In this document: piece by piece, positions 6,985 through 16,211 of the stretch
Numbering within the stretch: the stretch's first letter is position 1
Layout of the letters: every line of letters starts with the position of its first letter
From: Bacteroidetes bacterium UBA2364
GTDB taxonomy: Bacteria > Bacteroidota > Rhodothermia > Rhodothermales > UBA2364
Assembly: GCA_002344075.1 (NCBI GenBank)
Contig: DDTM01000087.1
Span: 1 to 28,894 of the forward strand
Length of the DNA stretch: 28,894 nucleotides
Direction of reading: 5' to 3'
Program-made: the position numbers and the translations under genes
Notes under the pieces: generated by a model
What the model saw: only the letters and a program-made list of their open reading frames with translations
Database searches by the model: none
Told to the model about the DNA's origin: nothing

Positions 6985-9846
6985 TCAGCGCCTTGGTTCG
7001 GGTTTAACGACTTTGAGCGTGGCCTCGGCGCTGGCTTTTCCGGTAGCGACAGCAATGGTATAGTCGTCTTCGGCGAGGTAGAGAACGCCATTTTCACCCG
7101 GTTTCTGCTCGCCTAAACTGCCAAGTTGGGCAGAAAGGTTGTACGGAATCTCGTTCAAGCCCATCCTTAGCGTATAGCTAAAGGTTTTGAGGGTTTTACC
7201 GGATTTGTCTTTTATCATAAATGTTGCATTTCCGGCAGATTTTGCAAAAACGTGCAGGGTCGTTTTGGGTTCAAAGGCGTCGCGCCATGTGGCACCTTTG
7301 GCTCCCCAACGGTCGTTAAAGGTAATTTTGTCTGGTGCAAAAATATGCAGTTCTTTGGTCATAATGTCGGCATCTATTTGCCGGAGTTGCGAGAGGTTGG
7401 CCAGATAAATGGATCTGCCGTGTGTCCCTACGATCAAGTCTCCTGCTTTAGGATGAACGGCCAAGTCATGAACAGGCGTATGGGGAAGTCCGTTGTCCAG
7501 TTGTTGAAAGCTAATTCCACCATCCAACGAGGCATAGACACCCAAGTCTGTCCCTACAAAGAGCAATTTCGGGTTTGTAATGTCTTCCACAATCACATTT
7601 ACAGGTTCGTGGGGCAGATCTCTTCCAATGCGCATCCAATTTTGCCCATAGTCTTTAGAAACATAGACATATGCGTCAAAGTGGTCCCAACGATAACCAT
7701 TTAGTGTCACATAGACAGTGGCTTTATCAAAGCGGCTGGCTTTTACGCGGCTCACCCAAAGGTTTGCAGGTAGATTGTCTGAGATGCGTTGCCAAGAAAC
7801 CCCGCCATCTTTGGAAACATGTACCAATCCGTCGTCGGATCCGGTATAGAGCAAGCCAAATTGCAAGGGTGATTCATCTATGGTGGCGAGCGTACCAAAT
7901 GGAACATCTCCGGGCTTGCCACCAAGGGTCAGATCGCCAGAAATGGCCGTAAAGGTGTCGCCCTTGTCCATCGAACGGTACAGACGATTGGCGCCAAAGT
8001 ACAGAATATCTTGGTTGTGTCGCGATAGATGAATGGGTGTTTGCCAGTTGAAGCGAAGTGGGCGTTCGCCCAGTTTATGGCGTGGCCGTACCGGACGAGA
8101 CTGACGTGTGGTGCGGTTGATGCGGGAATAAAACCCAAATTGTGAACCAAAATAAACGGTGTTGTTGTCTCGAAAGTCCACTTGAACCTGCATACCATCG
8201 CCGCCACCCAAGCGTTGGTATGGGTAACGCCCATCGTCCGTCCATTCAAACGGGGATTGTTGGTAGGTACTGGGGCCAACCCAGACCCCGTTGTCTTGTA
8301 AGCCGCCATAGACATTGTATGGTTCTGCCATATCGAAGGTAACGGTGTAAAACTGACCTACGGATGGTGTATTGATTTTGAACCACGAAGCACCGTCATC
8401 GTAGGAGACATTGACCCCGCCGTCGTTTCCATTAATGAGATGGCCAGGTCGGTTTGGGTTGATCCAAAGGGCATGGTGATCGGCATGAACATTATCGCCA
8501 TTGATGTTTCTGAAGGTTTTACCACCGTCATCCGAACGGAGAATGGGAACACCAGCCACAAATACTTTTTCTGGATTTTTGGGATGTGCCCAAACGGTTC
8601 CGAAATAATAGCCATAGGTATAATAGACCTGATCTAAATAGCCATCGTGGGTTTTTTTCCAAGATTTCCCACCATCAGTAGAACGGTATAGTTCTGCACC
8701 AATGACATCGGTGTCAAATAATTGTTGGTTGGCATCTTCCAGATATTCTACCAAAGCACTGGGTTTCACTTCGTCTCGGCGCACCATTTCGGTCACACTT
8801 TCGGGGGTGTATTCGCGTGGGAAGCCAAAATTTTCGAGGTATTGTTTTAAGTTCTCTTTTTTGAGTGCCAGAAAAGTTTCTTTACTCATCGTCCGAAGGT
8901 CGTCTTTGGAAAGCCCCGCATCTGGTTTTTGGGCAGCTTTCGGCTTGGTGAATTGGTTGTCTAAGAAGGCATAGAGGCTATTCCCAGAGATGCTTAGGCC
9001 AATCCGACCAACCCCTTTTCCGGTTGGGAATCCGGCATTTTTCGTGGAAACCAGCGTCCATGTGTCTCCGCCATTGGTGCTTTTATAAATGCCAGACGTT
9101 TCGCCCGCTTCCTCAAAATTCCATGCGCGGCGTGTGCGATACCAAGCAGCCGCATACAACACATTCGGGTTGGCGGGGTCTGCTACTAAATCTATCACCC
9201 CTGTATTTTCGTCAATAAACAAGGTTTTCTTCCATGTTTTACCGCCGTCGGTGGTTTTAAAGACGCCTCGTTCAGGATTGGGCGAGTAGAGGTGGCCAAT
9301 GGCTGCCACCCATGCAATATTGGGATTGTTGGGATGCAAGACCATGCGTCCAATGTGGTGCGTTTCGGCAAGCCCCAGATGTTGCCAAGATTTACCTCCA
9401 TCATTTGATTTATAGACTCCTGTTCCGGCATATGACGAGCGACTGGAGTTGCTTTCGCCTGTTCCTACCCAAATTGTGCTGCGGTCCCAGTCAACGGCAA
9501 TGTCTCCGATGGTAGGGCTTGCTTCCTGATCAAAAACAGGCGTAAATGTGGAACCGTTGTTTTGGGTAAAAAAAACAGAGCCAGACGCATACGCCACATA
9601 ATACTGGGTTGGGTCCGATGGGTTTACGTCGAGGTCAGTTACTCGGCCACTCATGATGGTGGGGCCAATGTTCCTTAAAGGCAGACCCGCAACCCAAGAT
9701 TGGGATTTGGCCGTCTTTCGGGCATTAAAGGCACCCATGCGAACGTTTTCGGAGGTAGGGGCTATCTGGCCTTGGGCAATTGTGGGGAAGGCAACCGTCC
9801 AGATCAGCAATAAGGCCATCATAGAAACAGAACGAACAGAACGCAT
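6985..9846 (-). CDS. exported VPS10/sortilin-like Asp-box beta-propeller protein
   Basis: A 953-residue secreted protein. The N-terminus is a signal peptide (hydrophobic core at about 8-20, likely cleavage near residue 25). The body holds many Asp-box (BNR) turns of the S-x-D-x-G-x-T/S-W form, including SNDGGKSW, TTDGGKTW, STNGGDTW, STDGGKSW, SKDGGVSW and SLDGGISF, so it folds as one or more beta-propellers. An insert rich in Lys and Glu at about 310-380 interrupts the repeats, and the last 120 residues look like a beta-sandwich. Large proteins of this type are common in Bacteroidota, annotated as sortilin/VPS10-like or glycosyl hydrolase, mostly without proven activity; I see no clear catalytic site. 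There is no type IX sorting tail. It lies 98 bases upstream of sufS on the same strand and is probably separately transcribed. Confidence 0.88.
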   Translation of the reverse strand: MRSVRSVSMMALLLIWTVAFPTIAQGQIAPTSENVRMGAFNARKTAKSQSWVAGLPLRNIGPTIMSGRVTDLDVNPSDPTQYYVAYASGSVFFTQNNGSTFTPVFDQEASPTIGDIAVDWDRSTIWVGTGESNSSRSSYAGTGVYKSNDGGKSWQHLGLAETHHIGRMVLHPNNPNIAWVAAIGHLYSPNPERGVFKTTDGGKTWKKTLFIDENTGVIDLVADPANPNVLYAAAWYRTRRAWNFEEAGETSGIYKSTNGGDTWTLVSTKNAGFPTGKGVGRIGLSISGNSLYAFLDNQFTKPKAAQKPDAGLSKDDLRTMSKETFLALKKENLKQYLENFGFPREYTPESVTEMVRRDEVKPSALVEYLEDANQQLFDTDVIGAELYRSTDGGKSWKKTHDGYLDQVYYTYGYYFGTVWAHPKNPEKVFVAGVPILRSDDGGKTFRNINGDNVHADHHALWINPNRPGHLINGNDGGVNVSYDDGASWFKINTPSVGQFYTVTFDMAEPYNVYGGLQDNGVWVGPSTYQQSPFEWTDDGRYPYQRLGGGDGMQVQVDFRDNNTVYFGSQFGFYSRINRTTRQSRPVRPRHKLGERPLRFNWQTPIHLSRHNQDILYFGANRLYRSMDKGDTFTAISGDLTLGGKPGDVPFGTLATIDESPLQFGLLYTGSDDGLVHVSKDGGVSWQRISDNLPANLWVSRVKASRFDKATVYVTLNGYRWDHFDAYVYVSKDYGQNWMRIGRDLPHEPVNVIVEDITNPKLLFVGTDLGVYASLDGGISFQQLDNGLPHTPVHDLAVHPKAGDLIVGTHGRSIYLANLSQLRQIDADIMTKELHIFAPDKITFNDRWGAKGATWRDAFEPKTTLHVFAKSAGNATFMIKDKSGKTLKTFSYTLRMGLNEIPYNLSAQLGSLGEQKPGENGVLYLAEDDYTIAVATGKASAEATLKVVKPEPRR

Positions 9847-9928
9847 ACATTTGGAGGTTCAGTTAAAAGGAAAGGTGAGGTAATTTTTTTTCGTCGGGAA
9901 CTCTTTAGGAAAGAAAATACTACATAAA

Positions 9929-9956
9929 CTTCCCCATTTAGACAACAGTGGGGAAG
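9929..9956. promoter_or_regulatory. 8-bp inverted repeat between divergent genes, possible operator
   Basis: CTTCCCCA at 9929-9936 and TGGGGAAG at 9949-9956 form a perfect inverted repeat with a 12-base spacer, centre to centre 20 bases. It lies in the 160-base gap between the divergently transcribed propeller gene (start 9846) and the LOG-family gene (start 10007). No U tract follows on either strand, so it is unlikely to be a terminator. A dimeric regulator site is the simplest reading; the regulator is unknown. Confidence 0.4.
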
Positions 9957-10006
9957 CCGTATTCCGGATTCTCGACGGATATCTTGTACAAAATAAGCAT
10001 AAAAAG

Positions 10007-10708
10007 ATGACAGATTTTTCCCTAATGGACAAAAAAACGATTGATGAATGGCAAACCAAGTCCATCCAAGATACATGGCGCATTTTTCGCATCATGAGCG
10101 AATTTGTGGAAGGATTTCAGACACTTAGTAGCCTCGGCCCTTGTGTGACCATTTTTGGGTCGGCACGTCTAAAAGAAGATCATCCGTATTATCACATGAC
10201 GGCGGAAATTGCAAAGAAGTTGGTGGAACGCGGTTTTGGCATCATCACTGGAGGTGGCCCAGGGTTGATGGAAGCAGCCAATCGTGGCGCTTTTGAGGCG
10301 AAGGGTGTTTCGGTTGGTCTGAATATTACGCTCCCGCACGAGCAGTTCTCCAATCCCTATATTGATCCGGATAAACTCATTACTTTCGACTTCTTTTTTG
10401 CGCGTAAGGTGATGTTTGTTAAATATGCCATGGGGTTTATTGCCATGCCGGGCGGGTTCGGGACATTAGACGAGCTTTTTGAATCGTTGACCCTCATCCA
10501 AACCGGAAAAGCACGCATCTTTCCGATAGTGCTTGTCGGAAAGTCTTTTTGGGAACCATTGGTGACATGGATCAAAAATACACTGAAAGAAGGAGGATTT
10601 ATCTCGCCGGAAGACCTTGAACTGATTCAAATAACCGACGACTCGGAGGAGGTGGTGAACATCATCACCGATTTTTATAAAAAGCACCGAATCAAACCCA
10701 ACTTCTAA
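10007..10708 (+). CDS. LOG family (TIGR00730-type) Rossmann-fold nucleotide hydrolase
   Basis: A 233-residue cytoplasmic protein of the LOG (lysine decarboxylase-like) family, which hydrolyses nucleoside 5'-monophosphates to base and ribose phosphate; members named for cytokinin activation have this same fold. The two diagnostic motifs are present: GGGPGLMEAANRGA at 82-95 and PGGFGTLDE at 148-156, the latter carrying the catalytic Glu. The N-terminal 45 residues are a helical extension before the first strand (CVTIFGSAR). Despite old database labels it is not a lysine decarboxylase. It lies 63 bases upstream of dacB on the same strand and may be co-transcribed. The exact substrate is unknown. 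Confidence 0.9.
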   Translation: MTDFSLMDKKTIDEWQTKSIQDTWRIFRIMSEFVEGFQTLSSLGPCVTIFGSARLKEDHPYYHMTAEIAKKLVERGFGIITGGGPGLMEAANRGAFEAKGVSVGLNITLPHEQFSNPYIDPDKLITFDFFFARKVMFVKYAMGFIAMPGGFGTLDELFESLTLIQTGKARIFPIVLVGKSFWEPLVTWIKNTLKEGGFISPEDLELIQITDDSEEVVNIITDFYKKHRIKPNF

Positions 10709-10771
10709 CCCCTATTTTATCCCAATTGTTTTGATGACTTCTACCACCCCCTATTCCTGCCAAAACCTATC

Positions 10772-12322
10772 ATGAATTTGCATCGTTTGTTGTTGCCCAT
10801 TGTTTTCGCCCTGAGTGTCGTCTTTCTTCAGGAGGTCCGTGCACAGGAGGAGCCGGATTCTACTGAAGTGGATATACCAGAACCGCCCGAAACAAAGTCT
10901 CCTAAATCTCTGGGAGAACAAATTTCAGATTATCTCTCTCGGTATAGTGCCGGTGCCATCTGGGGCATTAAAGTGATGGATCTGACCAATGGCGAGGTGT
11001 TGTATGAACGGAATCCGGAAAGACCCTTAACCCCGGCGTCTAATATGAAACTTTATACGACGGCTGCGGCATTGGATTTGCTTGGGCCTGACTTCCGCTA
11101 CGAGACCGATCTATATTATAAAGGTAAAATTGAAGGCGAAACCCTGCGGGGCGATTTATACATCCGAGGTTCGGGTGATCCAAGTTTGGGTGGCTTATTT
11201 GATGACGAGCAGAATGACTTATTACGGGTCTTTCATGAATGGTCGGAAGCGTTGAAGCGAATGGGTATCCGGAATGTAGAGGGCAATGTGATTGGCGATG
11301 ACGACATCTTTGATGATTTTGCACGTGCAGAAGAATGGGAGTCGCGGGATTTTAACAATTGTTATGCCGCCGAGGTAAGTGGATTGTCGTTTACCGAGAA
11401 CTGCGTGGAATTTACCGTCGAGGGTAATCGGCCTGGACAAAAAGCAACGGTAACACTACGCCCCGGAAATACCGAATATGTGCAAATGGTGAACAAAACA
11501 GCAACCACTTCGGGCCGAGGGGTTAGTGGGGGCGTTGGGAGGCCCTATCATACCAATAATATGACGTTCACCGTAAAAGTGGGATCTGGCCGTTCTTATA
11601 CGAATACCATGCCCATTACAAATCCGACGCTCTTTACTGCACAGGTATTTAAAGAAACCCTTCAAAATACTGGTATCCAAATTTGGGGTCGTGCAGTAGA
11701 TGTGGATAGCCTTGCGGAAAAACCCTCGTATCGTGGCTATGAGATGAGACGGGTGGGCACAGCCGTTTCGCCTCCTATGGCGGAGATTGCTGCCGTTATT
11801 AATAAAAGAAGCCATAACATGTATGCCGAGCACGTACTCAAAACGTTGGGAACGACCACCTCATGGGATGGAGTGCCCCGGCCTGGTTCTACCGTGCGTG
11901 GAGGACGTGCTATCCGAGACTTCCTACGCAAAATTGGAGCGAGAACCGATGACATTATCCTAAGTGATGGCTCTGGCCTTTCGCGTGGCAATAAAATTAC
12001 CGCCGCTGCTACGGTACGGTTGCTGGAGTATATGTATCAGCATCCGAATATCCAGACCAGGCAGGCGTTTTATAACTCGTTATCGGTTGCTGGAGTGGAT
12101 GGAACCCTCAGAAAACGCATGAAAGAATACCCAACTATGGGGAATGTCCGGGCGAAGACCGGATACATCAATGGGGTTCGTTCCTTGAGTGGGTATGTGA
12201 CGACGGTAATGGGAACCCCCATTGCGTTCGCGCTCATTGCGAATCAATACAATACTTCTACCGGATATGTAACACGTGTGCAAGACAGTATTGTTAAGTT
12301 GATTGCCCGATATCAGCATTAA
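10772..12322 (+). CDS. dacB: D-alanyl-D-alanine carboxypeptidase/endopeptidase (PBP4 type, peptidase S13)
   Basis: A periplasmic penicillin-binding protein that trims or cuts peptidoglycan cross-links. The N-terminus is a signal peptide with cleavage near VRAQ (residue 24). An acidic Pro-rich linker follows. The three active-site motifs are all present: SNMK (S90 to K93), SHN (347-349) and KTG (462-464), with DGSGLSR (399-405) also typical. The large insert between the first two motifs is the extra domain of the S13 family. Length 516 residues, slightly longer than the Escherichia coli enzyme. It ends 17 bases before hslV, so read-through into hslVU is possible. Identification is secure at family level. 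Confidence 0.94.
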   Translation: MNLHRLLLPIVFALSVVFLQEVRAQEEPDSTEVDIPEPPETKSPKSLGEQISDYLSRYSAGAIWGIKVMDLTNGEVLYERNPERPLTPASNMKLYTTAAALDLLGPDFRYETDLYYKGKIEGETLRGDLYIRGSGDPSLGGLFDDEQNDLLRVFHEWSEALKRMGIRNVEGNVIGDDDIFDDFARAEEWESRDFNNCYAAEVSGLSFTENCVEFTVEGNRPGQKATVTLRPGNTEYVQMVNKTATTSGRGVSGGVGRPYHTNNMTFTVKVGSGRSYTNTMPITNPTLFTAQVFKETLQNTGIQIWGRAVDVDSLAEKPSYRGYEMRRVGTAVSPPMAEIAAVINKRSHNMYAEHVLKTLGTTTSWDGVPRPGSTVRGGRAIRDFLRKIGARTDDIILSDGSGLSRGNKITAAATVRLLEYMYQHPNIQTRQAFYNSLSVAGVDGTLRKRMKEYPTMGNVRAKTGYINGVRSLSGYVTTVMGTPIAFALIANQYNTSTGYVTRVQDSIVKLIARYQH

Positions 12323-12339
12323 TTTCAAACAAGAGATAC

Positions 12340-12876
12340 ATGACCAAATTAAAATCAACAACCGTTATTGCAATAAAAAAAGATGGAAAAGTAGCGATTG
12401 GATCGGATGGGCAGGCCACCTTTGGCGACACGGTGATGAAGCACAAGGTGCAAAAAGTACGTGTTTTGAATGAGGGGAAATTACTTGTTGGATTTGCAGG
12501 CGGCACTGCAGATGCTTTTACCCTGATGGAGCGCTTTGAAGAGAAATTACGGGAACGAAGGGGGAATGTATTGCGTGCAGCGGTTGAGTTGGCCAAAGAT
12601 TGGCGCACAGACCGATATCTACGCCGTCTGGAGGCCTTAATGGCCGTGGCTTCGCCGGATCATCTGTTGCTCATTAGTGGCACTGGCGATGTAATTGAAC
12701 CGGATGATGACATTGTGGCAATTGGATCAGGAGGATCATATGCCCTCGCGGCTGCACGCGCCATGCTCAAACACAGTCCGCAACTATCGGCGAAGGAAAT
12801 TGTGAGAGAAGCCCTACATATTGCCGCCGATATTTGTATTTATACCAACCACGAGATCAATGTTCAGGAAATCTAA
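12340..12876 (+). CDS. hslV: ATP-dependent protease HslUV, peptidase subunit
   Basis: The proteasome-like peptidase that forms a double hexamer and degrades proteins fed in by HslU. Length 178 residues. Comparison with the Escherichia coli protein, whose mature chain starts TTIV, places the catalytic threonine at T7 in MTKLKSTTVIAI, so this form has a six-residue propeptide that must be removed. The conserved IGSDGQAT (20-27), GFAGGTADAF, ELAKDWRTDR, IGSGGSYA and ICIYTNH blocks are all intact. hslU follows after 31 bases, the usual partner arrangement. Identification is secure. Confidence 0.97.
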   Translation: MTKLKSTTVIAIKKDGKVAIGSDGQATFGDTVMKHKVQKVRVLNEGKLLVGFAGGTADAFTLMERFEEKLRERRGNVLRAAVELAKDWRTDRYLRRLEALMAVASPDHLLLISGTGDVIEPDDDIVAIGSGGSYALAAARAMLKHSPQLSAKEIVREALHIAADICIYTNHEINVQEI

Positions 12877-12907
12877 TCCTGTAACACGCCTCTGAATAAA
12901 AAATTGC

Positions 12908-14335
12908 ATGAGTACTTCCCTGACCCCCCGTGAGATTGTTGCGGAGTTAGACAAATATATTATTGGTCAGCAAGAGGCCAAAAAGAGCGTAGCCATTGCA
13001 TTGCGTAACCGCTGGCGTAGGCTTAATGCTGCTCCCGATATTCGGGACGAAATCATGCCCAATAACATTATCATGATTGGGCCAACAGGTGTGGGAAAAA
13101 CCGAGATCGCCCGAAGATTAGCTAAATTGGCCAATGCACCATTTCTCAAAGTGGAAGCGACCAAATTTACTGAAGTAGGTTATGTGGGGCGGGATGTGGA
13201 CAGTATTATTCGCGAGTTGACGGACCTCGCCGTGAACATGGTGAAAGCCGAGCAGAAGGCCAAAGTACGTGTTCGTGCGACCGAAATGGCACATGAACGA
13301 ATTTTGGATATACTGTTGCCCACTCCTTCTGGTGCAAAAGAAAACAGTCGAAGCTTATTGCCTGCTGGATTTAACCTCTTTGGAACCGAGCAACGGCCGC
13401 AGGGCGAGCCCGAGGAGCCTAAATCGGAGCATAAACACGAAGAAGAACTTTATGGTCGTACCCGCGAGAAGTTTAAGAAGAAGTTGGAAGCGGGCGAAAT
13501 GGATGATCGTGAAGTGGAAATTGAGGTGGCGGCCAATGGCAGTTCGATGATGCAGGTGTTTTCACCTATGGGTATGGAAGAGTTTGGCATGAATTTGCAG
13601 GAGATGTTAGGGCAAGGAGGGCGTAAACGAAAAAAGCGTCGGATGCCCATTAGGGAAGCACGCCAATTTCTGATAGACGAAGAAGCTCAGAAACTTATAG
13701 ATATGGATGCTGTGCTTGCTGAAGCCATCGAAAAAGTGGAACAATCCGGCATTGTATTTTTAGACGAGGTAGATAAGATCGCTGCACGTGCAAACAAAGG
13801 AGGTGGGGCTGATGTCTCACGTGAGGGTGTACAACGCGATCTTTTGCCGATTGTAGAGGGGTCATCGGTGACGACCAAACATGGCGTGGTGAAAACTGAT
13901 CATATTTTGTTCATTGCAAGTGGGGCCTTTCATGTTTCGAAACCCAGTGACCTGATTCCGGAATTGCAAGGGCGTTTCCCTATTCGTGTTGAATTGCACA
14001 GTCTAACCGAGGAAGATTTTTACCAAATCCTGAAGCAACCGAAGAATGCCTTGCTGAAGCAATACGAAGCGCTTTTGGCAACCGAAAACATGAAGATTAG
14101 CTTCACGGAAGAAGCCATTCGGGAAATTGCCCGCATTGCAACTCAGGTAAACGAGGAGGTGGAAAATATCGGGGCGCGCCGCTTGCATACCATCCTGACA
14201 ACGTTGCTTGAAGACATCTTATATGATGTACCAGATGCGATGAACCAAGACGACTTGCGGGTGGATGCAGAACGTGTACGTGTGCGCTTAGAAGGCATTT
14301 CTCAAGATAAAGACCTGAGCCAGTTTATTCTATAA
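12908..14335 (+). CDS. hslU: ATP-dependent protease HslUV, ATPase subunit
   Basis: The AAA+ unfoldase that recognises substrates, unfolds them and feeds them to HslV. Walker A is GPTGVGKT (58-65), the pore loop is GYVG (91-94), and Walker B is GIVFLDEVDK (281-290). Between them the I domain (about 110-265) is somewhat enlarged and highly charged, giving 475 residues against about 443 in Escherichia coli. The C-terminal LSQFIL is the tail that docks into HslV. Sensor-type NIGARRLHT lies near residue 416. It is directly downstream of hslV. Identification is secure. Confidence 0.97.
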   Translation: MSTSLTPREIVAELDKYIIGQQEAKKSVAIALRNRWRRLNAAPDIRDEIMPNNIIMIGPTGVGKTEIARRLAKLANAPFLKVEATKFTEVGYVGRDVDSIIRELTDLAVNMVKAEQKAKVRVRATEMAHERILDILLPTPSGAKENSRSLLPAGFNLFGTEQRPQGEPEEPKSEHKHEEELYGRTREKFKKKLEAGEMDDREVEIEVAANGSSMMQVFSPMGMEEFGMNLQEMLGQGGRKRKKRRMPIREARQFLIDEEAQKLIDMDAVLAEAIEKVEQSGIVFLDEVDKIAARANKGGGADVSREGVQRDLLPIVEGSSVTTKHGVVKTDHILFIASGAFHVSKPSDLIPELQGRFPIRVELHSLTEEDFYQILKQPKNALLKQYEALLATENMKISFTEEAIREIARIATQVNEEVENIGARRLHTILTTLLEDILYDVPDAMNQDDLRVDAERVRVRLEGISQDKDLSQFIL

Positions 14336-14462
14336 AACCTTCAGCGTCCATAGGGCCAGAACATTGCGACAGGTTAAAGGGTAAAGGTGCGGGAAAGTTT
14401 TTTTTGAAGTTTCGGCGAATGGTCTTAAATTGCTGTTTTCCTTCACCCAAAACCGCCTTTCA

Positions 14463-15749
14463 ATGAAACGAAGAGCCTTTCTAAACACAATCGGGACAGT
14501 AGGCGTTGCTACGGCCTTCTCTCCGGAATCTTTTGCCGAAACTTTGCACACACTCTCGGCCTGGAATGGATCGGTTGCCGAGATTGCCGCAGATGAATCC
14601 TACTGGTTGGAAGTACAGCAGGCCTATACCGTCAACCGCAGCATGGTCAACCTTAACAATGGAGGCGTTTCGCCTGCACCAAACATTGTACAACAGGCCA
14701 TGAAACGGTATTTAGACGTCTCGAACGAATCAACTGCCTATACCATGTGGCGGTGGTTAGAGCCTCAGCGCGAAGCCGTCCGCCAGCAATTAGGACGACT
14801 GTTCCAGTGCGATTCCGAAGAAGTGGCCGTTGTTCGGAATGCCTCCGAAGGTTTACAAATTGTCCAATGTGGTTTTGACCTAAAACCGGGCGATGAAATC
14901 TTGACGACCACCCAAGATTACCCGCGCATGATTACGACGTACCAGCAGCGGGAACGCCGAGATGGTATAAAGTTGGTGCAAATTCAAATCCCGGTTCCGG
15001 CAGAAAACGATGACGAAGTGGTACACCGGTTTGAACAAGGCATCACCTCGCGCACCAAAATCATCCACATCAGTCATATGATTAACCTTACCGGACAGAT
15101 ACTTCCGGTGAAGAAGGTGGTACAAATGGCGCGCCGTCGCGGGATCCCCGTTATTGTGGATGGGGCACATTCTTTTGCCCACTTCCCATTCAAACAAGCC
15201 GATCTGGATTGTGACTATTTTGCAACCAGTTTGCATAAGTGGCTGTGCGCTCCTCATGGAACGGGTTTGATGTATGTTAAAAAAGACAAAATCAAGGGCT
15301 TATGGCCGCTTCAAGCTGCCCCGGCTTCGATGGACGAGAATATTCGAAAGTATGAGGAAATAGGAACACACCCCGCCGCTAATATTTTGGCTATCTCGGA
15401 AGCGATTATGTTCCACAATGGCATTGGGTCGGAACGTAAGGCGGCACGTTTGGTCTATCTGCGCGAGCATTGGATGAAACAATTGGAGGGGTCGGAGCGG
15501 GTGAAGTTCCATACCAGCCGGAAGCCGGGCTTGGCTTGTGGTTTGGCGAATGTGCAAATCGTGGGGGTAGATCCTGTTGCATTAAGTGATTATTTGCTCA
15601 ATAAATACAATATCTTAACGGTAGCCATTAAACATCCAGAGTTCGAAGGAATTCGTGTCACACCACAGGTTTATACAACCATAGAAGAATTGGATCGTTT
15701 TGCCGATGCCATGAATGGAGTCATCAAGAATGGTATTCCCAAAGCATAG
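14463..15749 (+). CDS. Tat-exported class V aminotransferase-like PLP enzyme
   Basis: A fold-type I PLP enzyme of the class V aminotransferase superfamily (isopenicillin N epimerase-like). I start it at the ATG at 14463 (428 residues); the frame is open upstream only from a TTG. The N-terminus MKRRAFLNTIG has twin arginines, a hydrophobic stretch and an SFA-E cleavage site near residue 25, a good Tat signal, consistent with export after the cofactor is bound. N-L-N-N-G-G (63-68), VVRNASEG (123-130), IVDGAHSFAHF (231-241, with D233) and SLHKW (K259, the PLP lysine) are the expected motifs. A RidA-type lipoprotein starts 5 bases after its stop. Whether it is a desulfurase, lyase, epimerase or transaminase cannot be read from the sequence. 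Confidence 0.9.
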   Translation: MKRRAFLNTIGTVGVATAFSPESFAETLHTLSAWNGSVAEIAADESYWLEVQQAYTVNRSMVNLNNGGVSPAPNIVQQAMKRYLDVSNESTAYTMWRWLEPQREAVRQQLGRLFQCDSEEVAVVRNASEGLQIVQCGFDLKPGDEILTTTQDYPRMITTYQQRERRDGIKLVQIQIPVPAENDDEVVHRFEQGITSRTKIIHISHMINLTGQILPVKKVVQMARRRGIPVIVDGAHSFAHFPFKQADLDCDYFATSLHKWLCAPHGTGLMYVKKDKIKGLWPLQAAPASMDENIRKYEEIGTHPAANILAISEAIMFHNGIGSERKAARLVYLREHWMKQLEGSERVKFHTSRKPGLACGLANVQIVGVDPVALSDYLLNKYNILTVAIKHPEFEGIRVTPQVYTTIEELDRFADAMNGVIKNGIPKA

Positions 15750-15753
15750 TGGC

Positions 15754-16206
15754 ATGAAAAAAATATTTTTGTTGGCGTTGATAAGTTTATCTGCGTGTTC
15801 TGTTCCTCCGGGGGCTGTCCGAAAAATCATTGCTACCGATCAAGCGCCTAAAGCCATTGGTCCGTATAGCCAAGCCGTAAAAGTGGGTGATATGATGTGG
15901 CTCGCCGGACAACTGGGACTAACGCCCGATGGGCAGTTGGTTTCTGGTGGCATAGAGGCCGAGACCAAACAAGTGATGGAGAACATCTCGGCGGTACTGC
16001 GCGCTGTAGGTATGAACTTCTCGCAAGTGGTGCAGGTGAATGTGTTCTTGGCGGACTTGTCGGAGTTCCAGAAGTTCAATACGGTTTATGGAAGCTACTT
16101 CCCATCCGACCCGCCAGCACGCTCAACCGTACAAGTGGCCGCGTTGCCCCGAAATGCACGTGTACAAATTGCCGTCACTGCTGTTATTCACACGATTAGA
16201 AAATAA
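15754..16206 (+). CDS. RidA (YjgF/YER057c/UK114) family lipoprotein
   Basis: RidA proteins hydrolyse reactive enamine/imine intermediates released by PLP enzymes. This 150-residue copy starts at 15754 with MKKIFLLALISLSAC, a lipoprotein signal with lipobox LSAC (C15); the frame is open further upstream, inside the aminotransferase gene, but this start explains the signal. Residue +2 after the Cys is Ser, which does not suggest inner-membrane retention. The RidA domain runs from about 26 to 145: GPYSQAV (36-42), GQLGL, and the conserved Arg in PARSTVQV (R123). At the position of Glu120 in Escherichia coli RidA there is Gln (Q138 in RVQIAVTAV), so activity may differ. Gaps to the neighbours are 4 and 5 bases, so this is a tight operon with the exported aminotransferase. 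Confidence 0.9.
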   Translation: MKKIFLLALISLSACSVPPGAVRKIIATDQAPKAIGPYSQAVKVGDMMWLAGQLGLTPDGQLVSGGIEAETKQVMENISAVLRAVGMNFSQVVQVNVFLADLSEFQKFNTVYGSYFPSDPPARSTVQVAALPRNARVQIAVTAVIHTIRK

Positions 16207-16211
16207 TAAAA

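Noticed and set aside
10007..10708. Lysine decarboxylase
   Set aside because: The old database label for this family; the PGGxGTxxE motif marks a LOG-type nucleotide hydrolase.
14403..14433. TTTG and TAAATTGC boxes before the aminotransferase gene
   Set aside because: Two mismatches in the -7 box; too weak to list as a promoter, though a promoter is expected in this 127-base gap.
14463..15749. Second sufS-type cysteine desulfurase
   Set aside because: It shares the class V fold but lacks the RTGHHC cysteine loop and has a Tat signal, so a desulfurase role is not supported.
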